64,000 nucleotides of DNA from positions 2,976,001-3,040,000 of the forward strand of contig NZ_CP022685.1 in assembly GCF_002556545.1 (NCBI RefSeq). Reading direction: 5' to 3'. This DNA comes from Streptomyces formicae. GTDB lineage: Bacteria; Actinomycetota; Actinomycetes; Streptomycetales; Streptomycetaceae. Of the stretch, positions 23,865-32,839 are shown in pieces. Made by a program: the position numbers and the translations under genes. The notes under the pieces were generated by a model. It searched no databases. It was not told the DNA's origin and was given only the letters and a program-made list of their open reading frames with translations. Within the stretch, counting starts at the first letter, position 1; each line of letters opens with the position of its first letter.

Positions 23865-25127
23865 TCACGCCAGGAGCGACGCCAGGGGGGTGGAAGGGTC
23901 CGCGAGGGCGTCGGGATCCGGCCGCCTGCCACTGCGGATGAGCTCCTGGATGGGTTCGGTGACGTCCCACACATTCACGTTCATCCCCGCCAGGACCCGC
24001 CCGTCGCGCAGCCAGAACGCGATGAACTCACGCTTGCCGGTGTCGCCGCGGACCACCACCTGGTCGTACGAGCCGGGGGGCGCCCAGCCCGAGTACTCCA
24101 GGCCGACGTCGTACTGGTCGGAGAAGAAGTAGGGCACGCGGTCGTACGTCACGTCCTTGCCGAGCATGGCGCGGGCCGCGGCGGGGCCGCCGTTCAGCGC
24201 GTTCGCCCAGTGCTCGACGCGGAGCCTGTCGCCGTAGAGGGGGTGGGCGGTGGCCGCCACGTCGCCCGCCGCGTAGATGTCCGGGTCGGAGGTGCGCAGC
24301 GAGGCATCGACCGCGATGCCGCCGCCGTGCGCGCGGTCGGCGAGCTCCAGGCCGGCGGACTCGGCGAGCGCCGTGCGCGGGGCGGCGCCGATCGCGGCGA
24401 GCACGTCGTGCGCGGGGTGCTCCTCGCCGTCGTCGGTGCGGGCCGCGAGGACCATGCCGTCCTGTCCGGTGATCTCGGTGAGCCGCGCGCCGAAGTGGAA
24501 GCGGACGCCGTGCTCGGCGTGCAGGTCGGCGAACATCTGGCCGACCTCGGGGCCGAGGACTGCGTGCAGCGGGGTCGCCTCGGGCTCGACGACGGTGACC
24601 TCCGCGCCGTACTCCCTGGCGGCCGCGGCGATCTCCAGGCCGATCCAGCCCGCGCCCGCGATCACCAGATGGCCGTTGTCCCTGCCGAGGGCGGCGAGGA
24701 CGTGGCGCAGGCGGTCGGCGTGCGCGAGGCGGCGCAGGTGGTGGACGCCCGCGAGCTCCGTGCCGGGGACGTCGAGGCGGCGCGGCTCGGCGCCGGTGAC
24801 GAGGAGGAGCTTGTCGTAGTGGATGACGGTGCCCTCGCCCAGGCGCACCGCCTTGGCCGCGCGGTCGATGGCGACGACGGTCTGGCCGAGGTGCAGCTCG
24901 ATGTCCGCCTGCGCGTACCACCCCGGTTCGTGCACGAAGACGCTGTCGCGCTCCTCCTTGCCCAGGAGGTAGCCCTTGGACAGGGGCGGGCGCTCATAGG
25001 GGTGGTCGCGCTCGTCACCGATGAGGATCACCCGGCCGGTGAACCCCTCGGCACGGAGTGTCTCGGCCGCCTTGGCGCCGGCCAGACCTCCTCCGACAAT
25101 GACGAACGTCTGATCCGCGTCGACCAC
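23865..25127 (-). CDS. Ferredoxin-reductase-like FAD/NAD(P)H oxidoreductase
   Basis: 420 aa. GTG 25127 is chosen because AGGAGG lies six bases upstream; an ATG 15 bp earlier encodes that very site. N-terminal TFVIVGGGLAGAKAAETLRAEGF binds FAD, LVIAGAGWIGLEIAAAAREYGAEVTVVE binds NAD(P)H, and DIYAAGDVAATAHPLYGDRLRVEHW is the flavin-binding GD box. The C-terminal domain ends LIRSGRRPDPDALADP. It resembles reductases that feed electrons to ferredoxins of dioxygenases or P450s, but no partner is adjacent. Location between dgt and dnaG is, from memory, conserved in Streptomyces. Confidence 0.92.
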   Translation of the reverse strand: MVDADQTFVIVGGGLAGAKAAETLRAEGFTGRVILIGDERDHPYERPPLSKGYLLGKEERDSVFVHEPGWYAQADIELHLGQTVVAIDRAAKAVRLGEGTVIHYDKLLLVTGAEPRRLDVPGTELAGVHHLRRLAHADRLRHVLAALGRDNGHLVIAGAGWIGLEIAAAAREYGAEVTVVEPEATPLHAVLGPEVGQMFADLHAEHGVRFHFGARLTEITGQDGMVLAARTDDGEEHPAHDVLAAIGAAPRTALAESAGLELADRAHGGGIAVDASLRTSDPDIYAAGDVAATAHPLYGDRLRVEHWANALNGGPAAARAMLGKDVTYDRVPYFFSDQYDVGLEYSGWAPPGSYDQVVVRGDTGKREFIAFWLRDGRVLAGMNVNVWDVTEPIQELIRSGRRPDPDALADPSTPLASLLA

Positions 25128-25262
25128 TTGATGCCTCCTCATAACCGAACCGCCACAGGGAGCGTCCCGCACAGAGCGTGATGGGGGAAGGGGGCGTGGC
25201 CCCAACTGGCCACATTTCGTCACGCCCTGTGGTCACTCCATGGTCACTTACCGCTGTTTTTC

Positions 25263-26582
25263 CTACCGTCTCGCCGTCATTCGATGGTGCAGGGCGCGGG
25301 CCGCCGCGTCCGTGAGTGAGGCGATTTGATCGACGACCACGCGCTGGGCGGCCCGGTCGTCGGACGCTGTGTCGTAGAGCGCGCGGAACTGGGGGTCGAG
25401 GCCCTCGGGGGCGCGCGCCGTGAGCGCGTCCGCCAGCTCGGCCACGACGATGCGCTGATCGGCGCGGAGCCGCTCCTGGGCGGGCCGCTGCATCACGTAG
25501 CGGTCGGCGACGGCCTTGAGCACCGCGCACTCGTACCGCGCCGCGCGGGGCACGACGAGCTCCGCCGCGTACCGCGTGAGGGGGCCCGTGCCGTACCTCG
25601 CGCGCGTGGCGGTCTCCGCGGCCAGGCAGAAGCGGCCGATGAGCTGGCTGGTGGCGTCCTTCAACCGGGCCTGGGCGACGGCTGATCCGTCGTACCCGTG
25701 CGGCCACCAGTCCTGGTCGAGGAGCCGGTCGAGGGCCGCGGCGAGCTCTTCGGGGTCGGTGTCCTCGGGGACGTAGCGCCCGAGCGCCACCTCGTAGATG
25801 TCCCTGCGCTCGGGCTCGGCGTGCAGCGCGTTCGGATCGATGTGCCCCGCGTGCAGGCCGTCCTCGACGTCGTGCACCGAGTAGGCGACGTCGTCCGACC
25901 AGTCCATGACCTGGGCCTCGAAGCAGGTGCGGTGGCCGGGGGCCTCCTTGCGGACCCAGTCGAAGACGGGCCTGTCGTCCTCGTAGACCCCGAACTTGGG
26001 CGATTCGGGGTCGGCTGGGTGGGCGCCGCGCGGCCAGGGGTACTTGGTGGCGGCGTCCAGGGCGGCGCGGGTGAGGTTGAGGCCGACGCTGACGAGCTCG
26101 TCGGTGTCGTCGGAGCGCACGAAGCGCTTCGGTTCGATGCGGGTGAGGAGCCTCAGCGACTGGGCGTTGCCCTCGAATCCGCCGCAGTCCGCCGCGAATT
26201 CGTTCAGCGCCTGCTCGCCGTTGTGCCCGAAGGGCGGGTGGCCCAGGTCGTGCGAGAGGCAGGCCGTCTCCACCAGGTCGGGGTCGCAGCCGAGGGCGGC
26301 GCCGAGCTCGCGGCCGACCTGCGCGCACTCCAGGGAGTGCGTCAGGCGCGTGCGCGCGCTGGCGTCCCACGCCTGGCTCCGGGTGCCCGGCGTGACGACC
26401 TGGGTCTTTCCCGCGAGACGGCGCAGCGCGGCGGAGTGCAGCACGCGCGCGCGGTCGCGCTGGAAGGCCGTGCGCCCCGGCCTCTTGTCGGGCTCGGCCG
26501 CCCATCGCTCGACGGCGGGTTCGTCATAGACGCCATAGGCGCCGAAGTCGTCGCCCTGCGCGTTCGATGCTGTGCCTTCCAT
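25263..26582 (-). CDS. dgt: Deoxyguanosinetriphosphate triphosphohydrolase-like HD protein
   Basis: 439 aa. The HD domain metal ligands are visible: [16 protein letters not shown] for the first His, then [16 protein letters not shown] for the His-Asp pair and next His, and [14 protein letters not shown] for the downstream Asp. N-terminal [21 protein letters not shown] is the usual dGTPase start. It would hydrolyse dGTP or other dNTPs to the nucleoside and triphosphate. Upstream of the flavoprotein and dnaG on the same strand, separated by 135 bp. Confidence 0.93.
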   Translation of the reverse strand: MEGTASNAQGDDFGAYGVYDEPAVERWAAEPDKRPGRTAFQRDRARVLHSAALRRLAGKTQVVTPGTRSQAWDASARTRLTHSLECAQVGRELGAALGCDPDLVETACLSHDLGHPPFGHNGEQALNEFAADCGGFEGNAQSLRLLTRIEPKRFVRSDDTDELVSVGLNLTRAALDAATKYPWPRGAHPADPESPKFGVYEDDRPVFDWVRKEAPGHRTCFEAQVMDWSDDVAYSVHDVEDGLHAGHIDPNALHAEPERRDIYEVALGRYVPEDTDPEELAAALDRLLDQDWWPHGYDGSAVAQARLKDATSQLIGRFCLAAETATRARYGTGPLTRYAAELVVPRAARYECAVLKAVADRYVMQRPAQERLRADQRIVVAELADALTARAPEGLDPQFRALYDTASDDRAAQRVVVDQIASLTDAAARALHHRMTARR

Positions 26583-26639
26583 GCACCGACAGTAGACGCA
26601 AGCGGTGACAAAGGATGATCTGGCTCCGGTCGGACTCGG

Positions 26640-27530
26640 TCAGACCCGGGACAGGCGGCGTCCTTCGGCCACGGGGCGCGCGGTCCTCGCGTGGTCGTAG
26701 CGGTGCAGGACGAGTCGGGCGAGCGCCGGGTGCGCGCCGAGCGGCGCCGCGGCGATCCAGGGCGCGGCGCCGGCGGTCTGCGCGGCGAACCTGCCCGGCG
26801 CGGTGAAGTACGCGGCGACGGCGGCGCGGTGCCGCCCTTCGGCCGCCAGGGCCCGGAGCGCTCCCGGCACGCTGCGGGCGCAGGCGGCGGTGGGCGCCGC
26901 GTAGGCGGGGACGACGGGCACGCCGAGGCGTTCGGCGAGCAGCCCGGCGGCGGTGTCGGTGTCGAGGGCCGATTCCGGGTCGCGGGAGCCCGCGGCGGCG
27001 AGGACCACGCCGAGGTGGCGGCGCGCGGCGGCGCCCGGCCGCGCGGGCCAGCCCGCCTCGGTGAGCCGGGCGTGCAGCGCGTCCACGAGCAGCGGGTGCG
27101 GGCCGAGCGGGGCGGCGGCACGGCAGTCGAGGTGCGGGGCGCGGGCGGCGGCCGCGGGCAGGTCGCGCTTGACGTGCTGGCCCCGGCCGAGGAGCAGCGG
27201 CACGAGCACGGCGGGGCCCGGCCGCAGGCCGGTGAGGGTGTCGGTGAGCAGCGGTTCGGTCAGCTCGATGTGGCCGATCCCGACGGTGAGCCCCGGGCGC
27301 AGTTCGCGGACCCGCTCGGCGAGGTCCTCGACGGTGGCGAGGGCGCGCGGGTCGCGGCTGCCGTGGGCGACCAGGACGAGGGGCGCGGACGGGTCGGGGC
27401 GGCGTCCGCCGTCCGGGGAGACGCGCCGGAGCTGGCTGCCGAGCTGGCTGGTGATGCGGTCCATGAGTTGCGCCGTACTGTCGAGGTGAGTGCTGCCGGA
27501 CTCGTCGCGAAGAGGGTTCGACGGCGTCAT
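26640..27530 (-). CDS. CbiX/SirB-type sirohydrochlorin chelatase family protein
   Basis: 296 aa. Two CbiX-like halves are visible: LVLVAHGSRDPRALATVEDLAERV near residue 52 with the metal-binding His, followed by GHIELTEPLL and VLVPLLLGRGQHVKRDLP; then GVVLAAAGSRDPESALDTDTAA and VAAYFTAPGRFAAQ. The second half has lost the His of the HGS motif (AAGS). Such proteins insert Fe or Co into sirohydrochlorin. Siroheme is needed by the NirB nitrite reductase encoded 16 kb away, and nasA is 1.6 kb away, so a siroheme role is a reasonable inference. MDRITSQLG at residue 23 is an alternative start. Confidence 0.82.
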   Translation of the reverse strand: MTPSNPLRDESGSTHLDSTAQLMDRITSQLGSQLRRVSPDGGRRPDPSAPLVLVAHGSRDPRALATVEDLAERVRELRPGLTVGIGHIELTEPLLTDTLTGLRPGPAVLVPLLLGRGQHVKRDLPAAAARAPHLDCRAAAPLGPHPLLVDALHARLTEAGWPARPGAAARRHLGVVLAAAGSRDPESALDTDTAAGLLAERLGVPVVPAYAAPTAACARSVPGALRALAAEGRHRAAVAAYFTAPGRFAAQTAGAAPWIAAAPLGAHPALARLVLHRYDHARTARPVAEGRRLSRV

Positions 27531-27716
27531 GGACCGAGCATGGGCGGGGCAGGTTGCGGTGGCGTTGCGCGGCCGTGACGAGTGTTTTCCGGGGGCTCAC
27601 GGGGTGGGTCGGGGCGGAGTCAGGGGCGATCTCGGGGTTGTTTCAGGGGCGCGGGCCATCCGATGTGTCGGTGAGGTCGCCTACGGTTGTCGCAGTGGTC
27701 GGATCGGGGAGGTCCG

Positions 27717-28457
27717 ATGGGCTCGGGGGGCGGATCACTGGTGGAACGGACGGGGTGGGCGCGGCGGTTGTGGCCGCCGAAGGGCGTGGCGCGGCTCCGG
27801 CTGCCGCGCACGAGAAAGGGACAGCGGCGGGCCGTGCAGGCGGTGATGGCGCTGTGCGTGCTGGGCCTGCTGCCCGCGACGTGGCTGTTCGTGACGACGG
27901 ACGACAGGATCGGCACGGTCGCGGACGCGCCGCGCACCCGGGTCGCGATGGTCTTCGGAGCCGGGCTGTGGCGGGGCGAGCCCTCGCCGTACCTCGCGCA
28001 CCGGCTCGACGCGGCGGCCGAGTTGTACCGCACGGGCCGGATAGAGGTCGTGCTGGTCACAGGTGACAACAGCCGCGAGGAGTACGACGAACCGGACGCC
28101 ATGCGCGCGTACCTGAAGAAGCACGGCGTGCCCGGACGCCGGATCGTCAGCGACTACGCGGGCTTCGACACCTGGGACTCCTGCGTCCGCGCCAAGAAGA
28201 TCTTCGGCGTGGACCGTGCGGTGCTGATCAGCCAGGGCTTCCACATACGCAGGGCGGTGGCGCTGTGCGACGCGGCGGGCGTCTCGTCGTACGGGGTCGG
28301 GGTGGACGCGGTCCACGACGCGACCTGGTACTACGGGGGTGCGCGGGAGGTGTTCGCGGCGGGCAAGGCGGTGGTGGACGCAGCGTTTCGACCGGATCCG
28401 CGTTTCTTGGGTCCGCGGGAGCCTGGCGTGCAACGGGCGTTGGCCTCGAAGCGCTGA
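27717..28457 (+). CDS. DUF218/SanA-YdcF family membrane protein
   Basis: 246 aa. ATG 27717 follows GGGGAGG. A basic N-terminus precedes one membrane helix (AVQAVMALCVLGLLPATWLFV). The DUF218 domain follows: VAMVFGAGLWRGEPSPYLAHRLDAAAELYRTGRIEVVLVTGDN, EPDAMRAYLKKHGVPGRRIVSDYAGFDTWDSCVRAKKIFGV, and LISQGFHIRRAVALC. SanA in enterobacteria is tied to envelope barrier function and vancomycin sensitivity at high temperature; a similar envelope role is possible. Divergent from the chelatase gene. Confidence 0.88.
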   Translation: MGSGGGSLVERTGWARRLWPPKGVARLRLPRTRKGQRRAVQAVMALCVLGLLPATWLFVTTDDRIGTVADAPRTRVAMVFGAGLWRGEPSPYLAHRLDAAAELYRTGRIEVVLVTGDNSREEYDEPDAMRAYLKKHGVPGRRIVSDYAGFDTWDSCVRAKKIFGVDRAVLISQGFHIRRAVALCDAAGVSSYGVGVDAVHDATWYYGGAREVFAAGKAVVDAAFRPDPRFLGPREPGVQRALASKR

Positions 28458-28469
28458 GGGGGCGCCCCT

Positions 28470-29030
28470 TCAGGGGCGCGGGTAACTGCGCGCTCAGCCC
28501 ACGCCGACCCGCGGTCGACGATAGAGGCCGGCCCCCCGGGCCTTCGGCGGAGACGCGTCTGCCTCCCGCGGCTTCGCTGCCGGGTGCGGCACCCGGTCCG
28601 TCCTCGCGCAGTTCCCCGCGCCCCTGACGGGGCACAGCCACCCCACGGCACAGAGCGCGGAAGCGCCCTTTTTGGGGGCGCGGGGAACTGCGCACTCAGC
28701 CCACACCGGCCCGCGGTCGACGATGGAGGCCGGCCCCCCTCGGCCTTCCGCGGAGACACGTCTGCCTCGCGCGGCTCCGCTGCCGGGTGCGGCACCCGGT
28801 CCGTCCTCGCGCAGTTCCCCGCGCCCCTGACGGGGCACAACCACCCCACGACACAGAGCACGGAAGCGCCCCTCAGGGGCGCGGGGAACTGCGCACTCAG
28901 CCCACGCCGGTCCGCGGTCGACGATGGAGGCTGGCCCCCCGGGCCTTCGGCGGAGACGCGTCTGCCTCGTGCGGCTCCGCTGCCGGGTGCGGCACCCGGT
29001 CCGTCCTCGCGCAGTTCCCCGCGCCCCTGA
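28470..29030. repeat. Three tandem intergenic repeats with 22-bp inverted arms
   Basis: Three copies of a 158-bp unit lie at 28470-28627, 28672-28830 and 28873-29030, separated by 44 and 42 bp spacers, giving a period of 201-202 bp. In each unit the left arm and the right arm (containing GCGCAGTTCCCCGCGCCCCT) are reverse complements over about 22 bp; in unit 3 they match perfectly. Each unit can therefore form a long stem enclosing about 115 bp. The inner part holds the palindrome CCGGGTGCGGCACCCGG. The right arm occurs alone at 20466. The array fills the gap between the DUF218 gene and nasA. No coding function is supported. Confidence 0.93.
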
Positions 29031-29080
29031 CGGGGCGCTGCCACCTCACAGTGGATGGCGGGCGGGGCTGAGGGTGGGTT

Positions 29081-29117
29081 GTCGGGGGTGTAACGCGGGT
29101 GCGTCGGGGCGTGTAAC
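29081..29117. promoter_or_regulatory. Direct repeat upstream of the nitrate reductase gene
   Basis: GTCGGGG followed by GTGTAAC occurs twice, at 29081-29094 and about 29103-29117, with GTAAC cores 23 bp apart. It lies 24-60 bp before the nasA start. GlnR sites in Streptomyces contain gTnAc/GaAAc words at 11-bp intervals, so this could be a weak or variant nitrogen-control site; the spacing is one base off, so confidence is low. Confidence 0.35.
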
Positions 29118-29140
29118 ACGCGCGGGGGACGGTGGGGCGC

Positions 29141-31414
29141 ATGCACCCCACCTCCGCACCGGTGACCCCGACCCACTGTCCCTACTGCGCCCTGCAGTGC
29201 GGGATGGGCCTGACGGCGGCCCCCGGCGGAGGCGTCGAGGTCGTGGAGCGCGGCGGGTTTCCCGTCAACAAGGGAGCCCTGTGCGGCAAGGGCCGCACGG
29301 CCCCCGCGCTGCTCTCCTCAGGGGCGCGCCTGACGGAACCGCTCGTCCGGTCCCGCGCCACGGGCAAGCTCGCGCCCGCCACCTGGGAGGAGGCGCTTGA
29401 CCGGGTCGCAGACGGCCTCTCCCGTACGCGTGCGGAGTACGGCGCGGACGCCTGCGGGGTGTTCGGCGGGGGCGGTCTGACGAACGAGAAGGCGTACGCG
29501 CTCGGCAAGTTCGCGCGGGTGGCGCTCGGCACGTCGCAGATCGACTACAACGGACGGTTCTGCATGTCGTCGGCGGCCGCGGCCGGTCAGCGGGCGTTCG
29601 GGCTCGACCGGGGGCTGCCGTTCCCGCTGGAGGACATCCCGCGCACCGGGTGCGTGATCCTCGTCGGGTCGAACCTCGCGGAGACGATGCCGCCCGCGCT
29701 GCGGTACCTGACGGAACTGCGGGAGAACGGCGGGACGTTGATCGTCGTCGACCCGCGCCGCACCCGCACCGCGGAGCAGGCCGACCTGCACCTGGCCCCG
29801 CGGCCGGGGACGGACCTCGCCCTGGCGCTCGGCCTGTTGCACCTGGTGGTGGCCGAGGGCCGTACGGACGAGGCGTACATCGAGGAGCGGACCAGCGGAT
29901 GGGAGGAGGCGCGGGCGGCGGCGATGGCGCACTGGCCCGAGCACGTCGAGCGGATCACCGGCGTGCCGGTACCCCGACTGCGCGACGCCGTGCGGCTCTT
30001 CTGCGACGCCGGGTCGGGGATGGTGCTCACCGCGCGCGGGCCCGAGCAGCAGTCCAAGGGGACCGACACCGTCGGGGCGTGGATCAACCTGTGCCTCGCC
30101 ACGGGGCGGGCCGGGCGGCCGCTGTCCGGGTACGGCTGTCTGACCGGGCAGGGCAACGGACAGGGCGGGCGGGAACACGGGCAGAAGGCCGACCAGTTGC
30201 CCGGGTACCGCAAGCTGACCGACCCGGCGGCGCGGGCGCACGTCGCCGGAGTGTGGGGCGTGGACCCGGAGTCGCTGCCGGGCCCCGGCAGGTCGGCGTA
30301 CGAACTGCTCGACGCGCTCGGCGGGGACGTCAAGGCGCTGCTCCTCATGGGCTCCAACCCGGTGGTGTCGGCGCCGCGGGCAGCCCATGTGGAGGGGCGG
30401 CTGCGGTCGCTGGACTTCCTCGCGGTGGCGGACGTCGTGCTGTCGGAGACGGCCGAACTGGCGGACGTGGTGCTGCCGGTGACGCAGTGGGCGGAGGAGA
30501 CCGGGACGGTGACCAACCTGGAGGGCAGGGTGCTGCTGCGGCGCCGCGCGGTGTCGGCGCCGCCCGGGGTCCGCGGCGACCTGGACGTCCTGCACGGCCT
30601 CGCCGACCGGCTCGGGCACGGCAAGGGGTTCCCCACCGAACCGGAGGAGGTCTTCGAGGAGTTGCGCAGGGCGAGCGCGGGCGGGGCCGCGGACTACTCG
30701 GGGATCTCGTACGCACGGCTCGCGGAGGGCGAGGGGGAGGGAGTGTTCTGGCCCTGCCCGGACACGGAACCGTCATACCCGGACCCTGAACCGTCACGCC
30801 CGAACCCGGAAGCGCCAGGCCCGGCCGCCGGGCCGTCCTCCGACGCCGGGCCGTCCTCCGATGCCGGGCCCTCCTCCGACGCCGGAGGCTCCCCCGGCGC
30901 CGATGTCGCCGACGGCGCCGAGACGGCCCCGCATCCCGGGACGCCACGGCTCTTCCTCGACCGGTTCGCCACCGAGGACGGGCGGGCCCGGTTCGTGCCG
31001 GTGGCGCACCGCGCGGCGGCCGAGGAGCCGGACGCGGAGTATCCGGTGCTGCTCACGACGGGGCGGGTGCTCGCGCAGTACCAGTCGGGGGCGCAGACGC
31101 GCAGGGTCGACGAGCTCAACTCGGCCGCTCCAGGGCCCTTCGTGGAGCTGCATCCTCGGCTCGCCGCGCGGCTCGGTGTCGTCGAGGACGAGCCGGTCGC
31201 CGTGATCTCGCGGCGCGGGCGGGCCGTCGCTCCCGCGCGGGTCACGGCGGACATCCGCTCCGACACCGTGTTCATGCCGTTCCACTGGCCGGGCGAGGGG
31301 CGGGCCAACTCCCTGACGAATCCGGCACTCGACCCCGTGTCGCGGATGCCGGAGTTCAAGGTGTGCGCGGTGCGCGTCGAGCGGGCCCGGGGCGTCGAGC
31401 GGGCCCGGGGCTGA
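29141..31414 (+). CDS. nasA: Assimilatory nitrate reductase catalytic subunit (molybdopterin oxidoreductase)
   Basis: 757 aa from ATG 29141. N-terminal 4Fe-4S ligands are Cys13, Cys16, Cys20 and Cys48 (CPYCALQC, GALCGKG). The molybdopterin-binding body follows, with NGRFCMSSAAAAGQRAFG, LVGSNLAETMPP, TARGPEQQSKGTDTVGAWINL and GYGCLTGQGNGQGGREHGQKADQLPGYR, the NasA hallmark. The C-terminal MGD-binding domain has VLLTTGRVLAQYQSGAQTRR and FMPFHWPG. Between them (about 545-600) is a Pro/Ser/Asp linker with GPSSDA repeated three times. The last residues VERARGVERARG come from an 18-bp tandem duplication at 31376-31411. Reduces nitrate to nitrite; product goes to NirBD at 43-46 kb. Confidence 0.92.
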   Translation: MHPTSAPVTPTHCPYCALQCGMGLTAAPGGGVEVVERGGFPVNKGALCGKGRTAPALLSSGARLTEPLVRSRATGKLAPATWEEALDRVADGLSRTRAEYGADACGVFGGGGLTNEKAYALGKFARVALGTSQIDYNGRFCMSSAAAAGQRAFGLDRGLPFPLEDIPRTGCVILVGSNLAETMPPALRYLTELRENGGTLIVVDPRRTRTAEQADLHLAPRPGTDLALALGLLHLVVAEGRTDEAYIEERTSGWEEARAAAMAHWPEHVERITGVPVPRLRDAVRLFCDAGSGMVLTARGPEQQSKGTDTVGAWINLCLATGRAGRPLSGYGCLTGQGNGQGGREHGQKADQLPGYRKLTDPAARAHVAGVWGVDPESLPGPGRSAYELLDALGGDVKALLLMGSNPVVSAPRAAHVEGRLRSLDFLAVADVVLSETAELADVVLPVTQWAEETGTVTNLEGRVLLRRRAVSAPPGVRGDLDVLHGLADRLGHGKGFPTEPEEVFEELRRASAGGAADYSGISYARLAEGEGEGVFWPCPDTEPSYPDPEPSRPNPEAPGPAAGPSSDAGPSSDAGPSSDAGGSPGADVADGAETAPHPGTPRLFLDRFATEDGRARFVPVAHRAAAEEPDAEYPVLLTTGRVLAQYQSGAQTRRVDELNSAAPGPFVELHPRLAARLGVVEDEPVAVISRRGRAVAPARVTADIRSDTVFMPFHWPGEGRANSLTNPALDPVSRMPEFKVCAVRVERARGVERARG

Positions 31415-31454
31415 GAGCGTCCCCGGACCCGCCGTCACGCGGAGGTGTCGCTGA

Positions 31455-31745
31455 TCAGCAGAGGCGGCCCGTGTACCAGGCGCCGCTCACGTCCGATGCC
31501 GAGCCGATCCAGGTCACGCCGGGGCCCACGCACTGCTCGGAGTTGGGGCCCCAGTCGTCGATCTCGATCACGATGTGCGAACCGTCGCTCGTGCAGTGGT
31601 TGTAGTAGGCGTCGCTGGCCGTCGCGAAGTATCCGCAGGGATCCTTGACGGCCCCCGGGGAAGCGGTCGCCGAGGAGGCCATGGACATTCCGAGGCCGAG
31701 GGCAAGAGCGCCGATGAGGGCCGGCAGGGAACGGCGAACTCGCAT
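31455..31745 (-). CDS. Small secreted protein with four cysteines (DUF6355-like)
   Basis: 96 aa from ATG 31745 with AAGGAG upstream. A signal peptide (RRSLPALIGALALGLGMSMASSATA) is followed by a mature part of about 68 residues: DPCGYFATASDAYYNHCTS, then VIEIDDWGPNSEQCVGPGVTWIG and a C-terminal Cys. The four cysteines probably form two disulfides outside the cell. The CGY...YYNHC...CVGPG pattern resembles DUF6355, a small secreted actinobacterial family of unknown function; I recall this from memory and could not check it. Confidence 0.75.
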   Translation of the reverse strand: MRVRRSLPALIGALALGLGMSMASSATASPGAVKDPCGYFATASDAYYNHCTSDGSHIVIEIDDWGPNSEQCVGPGVTWIGSASDVSGAWYTGRLC

Positions 31746-31963
31746 GAGGCGGCTCCTTCTTGAGGACGAGGTGCTCGCGCACCGATGTGCGCACCGAGCG
31801 GTGCACACGGAGAGCTTCCACTCAATCACTCTGGGTGGTCGCGCCACTTCGCTCGTACGAGTGATGGAGTCCATCAGATCGAGGTCGAGCGTGTTTGAGC
31901 TGCGGGTTTCGTCTCCCGTGCCGCGAGTTCAGGGGGTGATCCCGTGAGGCTGCCGGTCCGCTC

Positions 31964-32410
31964 TCATTTCCGGAGCCGGAAGGACGACCAGTCGCCGCCC
32001 TCGATCACCGTGCCCGACGCCCGCAGCCGCGCCTCGACGCGGGGCGCCGCCACATAGACCCAGGCGCGGACCGCCGCGCCGTCGGCGGCGCGGGTCACCT
32101 CGCGCGCCACGCGCTCGTAGAGGTTGCGGGGATCGCCCGGCGCGTACTCCTCCAGGAGGTCGAGCGCGACGAGCAGCCGGTCGTGGGCGGACGGCAGCGC
32201 GGTCACCAACTCGCCGTGCACGGGCCCTGCCCGGGGCGCCTCCACGACGTACGGATAGCCGGGTCCCTCGTAGAGGACAGCGCCCGGCAGCAGGGCCGGG
32301 TCCTCGCGGGCGACCCGGCCGGTCAGCAGCGCCGCGTGGTTGCACTCCCCCGGCCGCAGCGTGCCGTAGACGAAGAACGGCAGCCGGTCCGCCGCCCGCG
32401 GCGGGGTCAC
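31964..32410 (-). CDS. Gamma-glutamylcyclotransferase-fold protein (AIG2/GGCT-like)
   Basis: 148 aa. GTG 32410 overlaps the cutA stop by four bases (GTGA), with GGGAG upstream, which argues for translational coupling. FFVYGTLRPGECNHAALL is the GGCT YGTLR substrate loop, YPYVVEAPRAGPVHGELV follows, LDLLEEYAPGDPRNLYERV supplies the conserved Glu and Tyr, and AVRAWVYVAAP the final strand. Members cleave gamma-glutamyl amines or similar compounds; the actual substrate is unknown. Confidence 0.85.
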   Translation of the reverse strand: MTPPRAADRLPFFVYGTLRPGECNHAALLTGRVAREDPALLPGAVLYEGPGYPYVVEAPRAGPVHGELVTALPSAHDRLLVALDLLEEYAPGDPRNLYERVAREVTRAADGAAVRAWVYVAAPRVEARLRASGTVIEGGDWSSFRLRK

Positions 32411-32763
32411 TCCGCCGTCTCCCGCTCCACCCACTCCAGATAGGCCGCGCTCCCCCGGACCACCGTGGTCGCGATGATCTCCGGCGTCTCGTAGTCGTGG
32501 GCATCGAGCAGCCACGCCTCGAGGGCGGCGTAGCGCGCGGCGGTCGTCTTGAACAGCACCTGCCACTCCCGCGCGGTCTCGATGCCGTCGTCCCACCGGT
32601 ACACGGAGGTGACGGGTGCGCCGCCGATCTGAGCGCAGGCGGCCACGCGCGCGTGCACCGCTCCGCGGGCGAGATCTGCCGCCTTCTCCTCGGTGTCCGT
32701 GGTGGTCAGGACGGTGAGCACGGTAGGCACGGCGGGCGCGGCGGACGCGGTCGGTTCTGGCAC
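32407..32763 (-). CDS. cutA: CutA1 divalent-cation tolerance protein
   Basis: 118 aa. GTG 32763 with GAGG upstream. The family signature is clear: VLTTTDTEEKAADLARGAVHARVAACAQI, VTSVYRWDDGIETAREWQVLFKT, YETPEIIATTVVRGSAAYLEWV. CutA1 forms a very stable trimer with a ferredoxin-like fold and is linked to copper and other divalent metal tolerance, though its biochemical role remains debated. It overlaps the GGCT-like gene downstream. Three repeated palindromes lie just upstream. Confidence 0.95.
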   Translation of the reverse strand: MPEPTASAAPAVPTVLTVLTTTDTEEKAADLARGAVHARVAACAQIGGAPVTSVYRWDDGIETAREWQVLFKTTAARYAALEAWLLDAHDYETPEIIATTVVRGSAAYLEWVERETAE

Positions 32764-32795
32764 GGGGCACCTCGTTCTTACGGACGTCGTGTCGG

Positions 32796-32839
32796 TTCTT
32801 CAAGAAGTCGGTTCTTCAAGAAGCGGTCTCTTCGAGAAG
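32796..32839. promoter_or_regulatory. Three repeated palindromic sites upstream of cutA
   Basis: TTCTTCAAGAA, an odd-length palindrome, occurs at 32796-32806 and 32812-32822 (16-bp period, flanked identically by CGG and G). A diverged third copy, CTCTTCGAGAAG, lies at about 32828-32839. The cluster starts 33 bp upstream of the cutA start and lies in the promoter region on the minus strand. It looks like a multi-site operator; the binding protein is unknown. Confidence 0.6.

Noticed and set aside
25128..25142. ATG 25142 as start of the ferredoxin-reductase-like protein
   Set aside because: The codons after it encode AGGAGG, an ideal ribosome binding site for GTG 25127, so the later start is preferred.
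28470..29030. CRISPR array
   Set aside because: Units are 158 bp with inverted arms and 42-44 bp spacers that are themselves similar; no cas gene is present.
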